Notes under the pieces: model-generated
Databases searched by the model: none
What the model saw: only the letters and a program-made list of their open reading frames with translations
What the model was told of the DNA's origin: nothing
Origin: Sphingobacterium sp. ML3W
Lineage (GTDB): Bacteria; Bacteroidota; Bacteroidia; Sphingobacteriales; Sphingobacteriaceae
DNA length: 64,000 nt
Direction: 5' to 3'
Assembly: GCF_029542085.1 (NCBI RefSeq)
Contig: NZ_CP107036.1
Coordinates: 5,642,001 to 5,706,000, forward strand
Part shown: one piece after another, positions 59,808 to 64,000 of the stretch
How positions within the stretch are numbered: the stretch's first letter is position 1
Layout of the letters: each line of letters starts with the position of its first letter
Made by a program: the position numbers and the translations under genes

Positions 59808-60185
59808 TTATGCACCTATAACACTTTGAAGATAGACGATTGAATTTTTCCAGATTAATTTTCTATTTTCCAAGTCCTCTTCTTTAGCAAAATCTATTAT
59901 TTTAAGTGCGACATCGTTTGTCAGCTCATCTTGATCGATCTCTAGATCGAAGTAATAAGGATCATCATCGAGCCACTTAAAACGCACTGATTTGTTTTCT
60001 TTTGATGCTACGATTTTTGCGCGATGCGGTTCATCGTCCCAAATGAAGGTATAAACAGTGTCTTTGTAGTTTACATCGTCTGCAAACCATTGTGCCAGTT
60101 CGTTTGGTTCTTGCAAATACGGAAATAAAATTCTAGGTGAAGAGTTGATGATATATTCTAGTTGGAATTTTATTTTATCTGCCAT
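59808..60185 (-). CDS. START/SRPBCC-like small protein
   Basis: A 125-residue cytoplasmic protein starting MADKIKFQLEYIINSSPRILFPYLQEPNEL, with FADDV and VRFKWLDDD strands and an ELTNDVALKIIDFAKEEDL helix. This matches the START-like/AHSA1-type (SRPBCC) helix-grip fold common in Bacteroidota. It is unusually acidic. Function unknown. Its promoter (TTTG-N17-TATTTTTG on the minus strand) interleaves with the plus-strand promoter of the first tRNA-Met. The lptG-type gene follows on the same strand. Confidence 0.72.
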   Translation of the reverse strand: MADKIKFQLEYIINSSPRILFPYLQEPNELAQWFADDVNYKDTVYTFIWDDEPHRAKIVASKENKSVRFKWLDDDPYYFDLEIDQDELTNDVALKIIDFAKEEDLENRKLIWKNSIVYLQSVIGA

Positions 60186-60208
60186 AAAAATGTTTTTTTA
60201 AATTTTAG

Positions 60209-60238
60209 TTTGTTTAAATCAAAAATAAGCTATATTTG
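60209..60238 (+). promoter_or_regulatory. Promoter of the first tRNA-Met (TTTG-N18-TATATTTG)
   Basis: Both elements match the Bacteroidota consensus exactly: TTTG at 60209-60212 and TATATTTG at 60231-60238, 18 nt apart. It ends 13 nt before the tRNA. Confidence 0.82.
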
Positions 60239-60248
60239 CATTCCCAAA
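60220..60248 (-). promoter_or_regulatory. Promoter of the START-like gene (TTTG-N17-TATTTTTG)
   Basis: On the minus strand, TTTG is at 60245-60248 and TATTTTTG at 60220-60227, 17 nt apart. It interleaves with the plus-strand tRNA promoter. Confidence 0.72.
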
Positions 60249-60250
60249 AT

Positions 60251-60324
60251 GGCGGGGTAGCTCAGATGGTTAGAGCGTTGGATTCATAACCCAAAGGTCG
60301 GCAGTTCGATTCTGCTCCCCGCTA
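60251..60324 (+). tRNA. tRNA-Met (CAT), first copy
   Basis: A 74-nt cloverleaf. Acceptor arm GGCGGGG pairs with CCCCGCT (G1-U72 wobble) and the discriminator is A73. D-arm GCTC/GAGC; anticodon stem TTGGA/CCCAA with an A-C pair at 31-39; loop TTCATAA with CAT at 34-36; T-arm contains the TTCGATT loop. CCA is not encoded. D-stem and acceptor features are of an elongator Met tRNA rather than an initiator; a tRNA-Ile2 (lysidine) is less likely. A matching promoter is 13 nt upstream. Confidence 0.93.
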
Positions 60325-60575
60325 CAAATCTCTTCCCATTTTGCTTTTTATTGCATAAACTTATTATTTGTAATAATACATATTTATTTTGTTATTGCAA
60401 GTTTTTTTGTGAAAAGTTGAAAGCTTTTTCGCAAATATTTGAATTTAAAATCGCCCAAATATTGTCCCGACTTTTTTCATGATTGAAACGTAATTTTACT
60501 TCGTTAAGAATGAGTTTGTTGTGTGGTATAATGATTTTTGAATAGGATAAATCGCTAAAAAAAATAAAAAAATCT

Positions 60576-60605
60576 TTTGAATTGACAGGCGAAGTGGTAT
60601 ATTTG
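60576..60605 (+). promoter_or_regulatory. Promoter of the second tRNA-Met (TTTG-N18-TATATTTG)
   Basis: TTTG at 60576-60579 and TATATTTG at 60598-60605, exactly 18 nt apart, as in the first tRNA promoter. Confidence 0.82.
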
Positions 60606-60616
60606 CATACCGAAAC

Positions 60617-60690
60617 GGCGGGGTAGCTCAGATGGTTAGAGCGCAGGATTCATAACCCTGAGGTCGGCAGTTCGATCCTGCTCCCCGCTA
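60617..60690 (+). tRNA. tRNA-Met (CAT), second copy
   Basis: A 74-nt cloverleaf nearly identical to the first copy; it differs in the anticodon stem (CAGGA/CCCTG), in the variable loop and in one T-loop base (TTCGATC for TTCGATT). The acceptor stem, CAT anticodon and A-C pair at 31-39 are the same. A terminator follows. Confidence 0.93.
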
Positions 60691-60695
60691 CTTTT

Positions 60696-60729
60696 AAAAA
60701 GGAAAGTCTACTTACAGATTTTCCTTTTT
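60696..60729 (+). terminator. Terminator after the second tRNA-Met
   Basis: A 14-bp stem (60696-60709 with 60716-60729, one wobble), a 6-nt loop and a T-run. Confidence 0.82.
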
Positions 60730-60732
60730 TTT

Positions 60733-61052
60733 TAACCACTCTTGATTAACAAGCTATTTTTTTGGGATCAGTTTTTGGAAACTGTCTTTAGGAGTGTTTC
60801 TTGTTTAGGCTCCAACAACTTAGACGCTAAAAGATCCACTGTCTGATATCCTTTAAGGCTTTTGTGCTATCGACCCTATGTATATGCTAATGACTCGGTC
60901 CTAAAGGCCTAACAATATTCATGTGTTAGCGATCAAGCTTTGTTTTGTAGCACAATTTCCGTGTATGTTATGCCTGATGGCCCCTGATGATAGGTTGTGA
61001 CGTTAAATTCATGTATATTTATGCGGTTTCTTACCTATTATTTTTTACTATA
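60733..61052. other. Gene-free stretch before the PNGase gene
   Basis: About 320 bases with no coding frame of note. It holds only short palindromes and a weak -7-like TATATTTA at 61014-61021, 31 nt before the chosen start of the next gene. No RNA structure or repeat stood out. Confidence 0.6.
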
Positions 61053-62969
61053 ATGAACTTCAGGCCTATTCTTATTCTAGTGTGGCTTATCATCGGTTAT
61101 CATGCTATTGCGCAAAAGAAAGCAGTAAGCCATGTTGTCACGCACAACCGTACTACTATTATTTGTGATGCTGCTAAAGGTGAAAACCCTTATCCAGCAT
61201 GGGGGATATTTCCCAAGGCCGAATACCCTGTAAGAAAAATAACCATGCATGTTACTTTGGGAAGTCCTGATAGCTTGAACACTGCACATTGGGATTATCT
61301 GGATCATATCGTGTTGAGACGTAAAGGAGGAGCGAAGGGAGAGGCGCTTAACTATGAATTGGGCCGGATGCTTACCCCTTATGGGAGCATTTACAACAAA
61401 GGGTGGAACTGGAAGTGGCAGGTAGATGTGACTGACTTTGCTCCTTTTTTGCGGGATAGTGTCGAGATTGTATATGTACATTCGGGTTTTGAGGATAAAA
61501 CAGTAGGTTGGGCACTTAGTATAGATTTTGAAATTCTATCGGGACCTCCAGTTGTTATACCTATGGGTATAACAACTTTGTGGAATAGGGGCTATAAATA
61601 CGGCGATCCCAATGAGAAGATAGAAGAGAATTTATTGCCTGTAACCTACGAATCGCTGGAGCAAGCGGACTTAAGCCGTATACGTATTCAACATACGGGA
61701 CATGGTATGGACAAGCCTCGTGGTTGCAGCGAGTTTTGTACACGATGGCGTGAACTCATGCTCGACGGAAAGGTCGTTGACTTGCGGGATATGTGGAAAA
61801 AGTGTGGCGATAACCCTTTATACCCACAAGGCGGGACATGGATCTTTGACCGGGCGTATTGGTGTCCCGGTGATCTGCAGCAACCTGATGTAATCGATGT
61901 ATTCACAAAGCCGGGCCGCCATACTGCAGCATTGCGAATGGAACCCTATACGGCTTCAAGCAATATACAAGCTGTTGAAAATATCTCAGCTTACTTGTTT
62001 CATTATTCGAAACCCAAGCAAAAAATAGATGCGGCCGTTGAATCTATTATGGTACCAAACGACGAGCAACGTTTTTCGAGATTAAACCCAGCCAGTTCTG
62101 GCCCACGGATAGCTTTTAGAAACCTTGGGGCAGATCCGTTGCATTCGCTTACAATTGTGTATGGAACTAAGGGTTTTCCTTCCAAAACATTTCATTGGAT
62201 GGGAAATCTCCCTTTTAATCAAGTGGCAGATGTAATGCTACCAGGGGAAATTCAGGAAAAAGACGGTGAAAATGCCTTTCATGTAGCGCTTATCAAACCG
62301 AATGGTAAGAAAGATGCTTGGTCAGAAGACAATGAAATGGAAGTTGTTTTTACAGCATCAGAGAAATTTCCGAATGAATTTGTTGTGAAATTTCTTACAA
62401 ATAAAGCACCTCAAGACAATAGTATTTCTTTAATAAATGCTCAGCAGGATACCGTTTTTCAAAAGAAGGCAGCACAGTTGACTGCACTCACACTTTATAC
62501 TGATACGATACGCCTTGCTGCAGGTAATTACTCCTTTCACCTAATAGATACCGCTGGAAATGGACTACAGTTTTGGGCACAACCCGAAAACGGAGATGGT
62601 TATCTTCGTATCTTCGACCTGAAAGGAAATCTTATTCATGCATTTGAAAGTGATTGTGGAGTGGGTGAAATGTTTAGTTTTAAGGCTGTTTCGGGTTTTG
62701 AAATGGATACAACAAAGGCTCAATATGCATTCTCCCTGTATCCAAGATCGGTGGTTGACCAAACGCAGTTAAATGTGGTATCCAATAAGCAGAGCGATAT
62801 GACCGTGCGGATAACGGTTGATGGTGTGCTATGGCAAAAGCATGAATATAAAGCTGTTAAAAATGCGATATTCAACTATGATCTTAATCATCTTCCTAAA
62901 GGAAGGATAATTGTTGAAGCTTTTATGGATGGTATCAGTCGATTTAAAGGACGGATCAATAAAAAGTAG
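61053..62969 (+). CDS. Secreted PNGase F-family protein with T9SS-type C-terminal tail
   Basis: A 638-residue predicted secreted peptide-N-glycosidase F relative. Start ATG 61053 gives a clean signal peptide (residues 1-21, ending HAIAQ); ATGs at 60987 and 61011 are alternatives. The PNGase domain covers about 25-330: HWDYLDHIVL holds an Asp81 matching the active-site Asp60 of PNGase F, and RGCSEFCTRW holds Glu227 matching Glu206. The cysteine pairs 225/229 and 251/271 fit its disulfides 204-208 and 231-252. The partner of Glu118 appears absent. A CUB-like or beta middle region (about 345-550) precedes a T9SS type A-like tail (about 555-638). Cleaves N-glycans by family; activity unproven. 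Confidence 0.85.
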   Translation: MNFRPILILVWLIIGYHAIAQKKAVSHVVTHNRTTIICDAAKGENPYPAWGIFPKAEYPVRKITMHVTLGSPDSLNTAHWDYLDHIVLRRKGGAKGEALNYELGRMLTPYGSIYNKGWNWKWQVDVTDFAPFLRDSVEIVYVHSGFEDKTVGWALSIDFEILSGPPVVIPMGITTLWNRGYKYGDPNEKIEENLLPVTYESLEQADLSRIRIQHTGHGMDKPRGCSEFCTRWRELMLDGKVVDLRDMWKKCGDNPLYPQGGTWIFDRAYWCPGDLQQPDVIDVFTKPGRHTAALRMEPYTASSNIQAVENISAYLFHYSKPKQKIDAAVESIMVPNDEQRFSRLNPASSGPRIAFRNLGADPLHSLTIVYGTKGFPSKTFHWMGNLPFNQVADVMLPGEIQEKDGENAFHVALIKPNGKKDAWSEDNEMEVVFTASEKFPNEFVVKFLTNKAPQDNSISLINAQQDTVFQKKAAQLTALTLYTDTIRLAAGNYSFHLIDTAGNGLQFWAQPENGDGYLRIFDLKGNLIHAFESDCGVGEMFSFKAVSGFEMDTTKAQYAFSLYPRSVVDQTQLNVVSNKQSDMTVRITVDGVLWQKHEYKAVKNAIFNYDLNHLPKGRIIVEAFMDGISRFKGRINKK

Positions 62970-62975
62970 TCGTGA

Positions 62976-63009
62976 AATACACAGGTCCCATTTCTGGAGC
63001 CTGTGTATT
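62976..63009. terminator. Bidirectional terminator (PNGase gene / membrane gene)
   Basis: A 10-bp stem (62976-62985 with 63000-63009; AATACACAGG arm) with an inner 3-bp extension, between convergent genes. T-tails are short. Confidence 0.55.
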
Positions 63010-63021
63010 CATAGCAATTTT

Positions 63022-64000
63022 TTAATTATCATCAAAGGCCAGACTTTTCCAATCCTCTTTTTGTAAATATTTGAGCATGATAAAAAATAATATCCAACCG
63101 AGTGTCGCCAGCACCCAAATCAATAGTTCATACTGAAAGATAACTTTATGAAAATAACCCAAAAGTCCGAGCAGACCTAAGATCAATAAATTGACCAGCG
63201 CTTTGGAACTTGATTGGCTCGCTTTGGAAAAAGGGTAGTTTTTTACAAGGAAGAGCATGATGAGGATACTTTCGATTCCACCAACAGCTGAGGAAAGCAA
63301 TAAGTCATTTATGGAGCTGATACCGAATAAAGGAACACAAATGCAAAGAAATAGAACATAAAATGGTAGTACGTATTTAATAAGACATGCTTTAAGTACA
63401 CCGGTCATAAATTGTCCCGGGCGATCTATTGGAGTGACATAATAGATCCAAGCGGCCTTATACTTATTGCTCTGTGTGATCAGTTGAAATACAGTTAATA
63501 TGGTTAGTAGTGAGAGGTAAAACATAACGATATATAAGCCAGATTCCCCTAACTTAACCAGTTTTTCTCTTATCGGCAAGCCTTCACCAGTCCGTAAAAA
63601 TAGAAATATAAAATAGATGGGTAAATAGGCCAAAGAGGGGTAAAGCTGCTGCTTAAATTCCCTTGTTTTTGAACTTATAAGCCATACGATACTAAACCCC
63701 GCCTCTTCAAGTGGAGATGAGCACAGCTTTGTTCCTAATTTTTTATATAACGGACGTTTTGTGAAGTTTTGCGAAATCACCTTTGTTGATTCAGGTAAAG
63801 GTGCATCTGCACTGGCTAGAGCGGCTATTTTTGCGTTAAAACCCCTAGAAAATAACTGTGTACAAGCGTAGATTCCAAAGAATGGAACAGCTATACCCAA
63901 AACAGAAAATAGGATGATCTGTAGACTATGGTCACCCAAAAGCAGAGATTGAAAAGAAGCAATCCAGGTACTGGGAAATAACCAAAGGAATTTGAGCTGT
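63022..64000 (-). CDS. Integral membrane protein, ABC-2-type permease-like, 5' end beyond window
   Basis: The frame continues without a stop to the window end, so the N-terminus is missing and at least 326 residues are present. A TTG at 63939 is in frame but not the likely start, because the sequence upstream (e.g. LWLFPSTWIASFQ) is coherent and hydrophobic. Eight or so TM segments are visible in the known part, with short loops and a charged C-terminus (KEDWKSLAFDDN). The pattern of long TM pairs resembles ABC-2-type permeases, but I see no signature motif; function unknown. It lies after a bidirectional hairpin. Confidence 0.6.
   Translation of the reverse strand, partial: QLKFLWLFPSTWIASFQSLLLGDHSLQIILFSVLGIAVPFFGIYACTQLFSRGFNAKIAALASADAPLPESTKVISQNFTKRPLYKKLGTKLCSSPLEEAGFSIVWLISSKTREFKQQLYPSLAYLPIYFIFLFLRTGEGLPIREKLVKLGESGLYIVMFYLSLLTILTVFQLITQSNKYKAAWIYYVTPIDRPGQFMTGVLKACLIKYVLPFYVLFLCICVPLFGISSINDLLLSSAVGGIESILIMLFLVKNYPFSKASQSSSKALVNLLILGLLGLLGYFHKVIFQYELLIWVLATLGWILFFIMLKYLQKEDWKSLAFDDN

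Noticed and set aside
60325..60616. Hidden RNA gene between the two tRNA-Met genes
   Set aside because: The 292-nt spacer is AT-rich without a strong stem, box or cloverleaf; only the second tRNA promoter was seen.
1..64000. CRISPR array, phage or insertion sequence
   Set aside because: No regularly spaced direct repeats, integrase, transposase or terminal inverted repeats were found on reading both strands.

Overview
The window reads as ordinary chromosome from a Bacteroidota member. It is most like Sphingobacteriaceae, possibly Sphingobacterium; that placement is inferred from gene content, not from any search. The supporting signs are SusC/SusD with an ECF sigma/FecR pair, type IX secretion (T9SS) sorting domains, the long insert form of IspG, an atpB-E-F-H-A-G operon without atpD/atpC, and many promoters with the Bacteroidota -7 element TAnnTTTG instead of a sigma70 -10 box. 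No rRNA, CRISPR array, phage, transposase or insertion sequence was seen.

Layout. 0-13 kb is housekeeping: end of a GNAT gene, tyrS, an ACP phosphodiesterase, an APC permease, rlmF, kup, a small T9SS-tail protein, ispG, a LiaF-like membrane protein, an MlaE/MlaF lipid ABC pair and an RlmI-like methyltransferase. 13.9-18.5 kb (minus strand) holds a cysteine-rich protein of unknown function, purU and parE. 18.7-23.9 kb is the least explained part: a plus-strand SPFH-GYF protein and a zinc-ribbon membrane protein (related to Bacillus YdjI and YdjG) meet, at one shared terminator, a minus-strand operon of a coiled-coil protein, a two-TM coiled-coil protein with PspA-like layout and a membrane-anchored Ppx/GppA-like protein. 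I read this as an envelope-stress module.

24-33 kb has a cupin, a PIF1-like helicase with an HTH tail, and the ATP synthase operon with a strong hairpin after atpE. 33-43 kb mixes a DUF4919 protein and lipoprotein, fabH, clpS, a TonB-dependent receptor, a DUF1080 protein, yjjG and an operon of histidine kinase, response regulator, TPR protein and hemE. 43.4-52.9 kb is a polysaccharide-utilisation locus (sigma factor, FecR, STN-SusC, SusD, GH63-like lipoprotein) that carries a split LysO-type exporter between susD and the glycosidase. 53-60 kb holds hemJ, a DUF4476 protein, a succinate-semialdehyde dehydrogenase, a DCC thiol oxidoreductase, ribBA, an LptF/G-type permease and a START-like protein. 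60-64 kb has two tRNA-Met genes, a secreted PNGase F-family protein and a membrane protein cut by the window end.

In several genes the TAnnTTTG box lies only 3-5 nt before the ATG, which points to leaderless transcripts. It also shows that several longer open frames begin inside promoters; their starts were moved downstream here.
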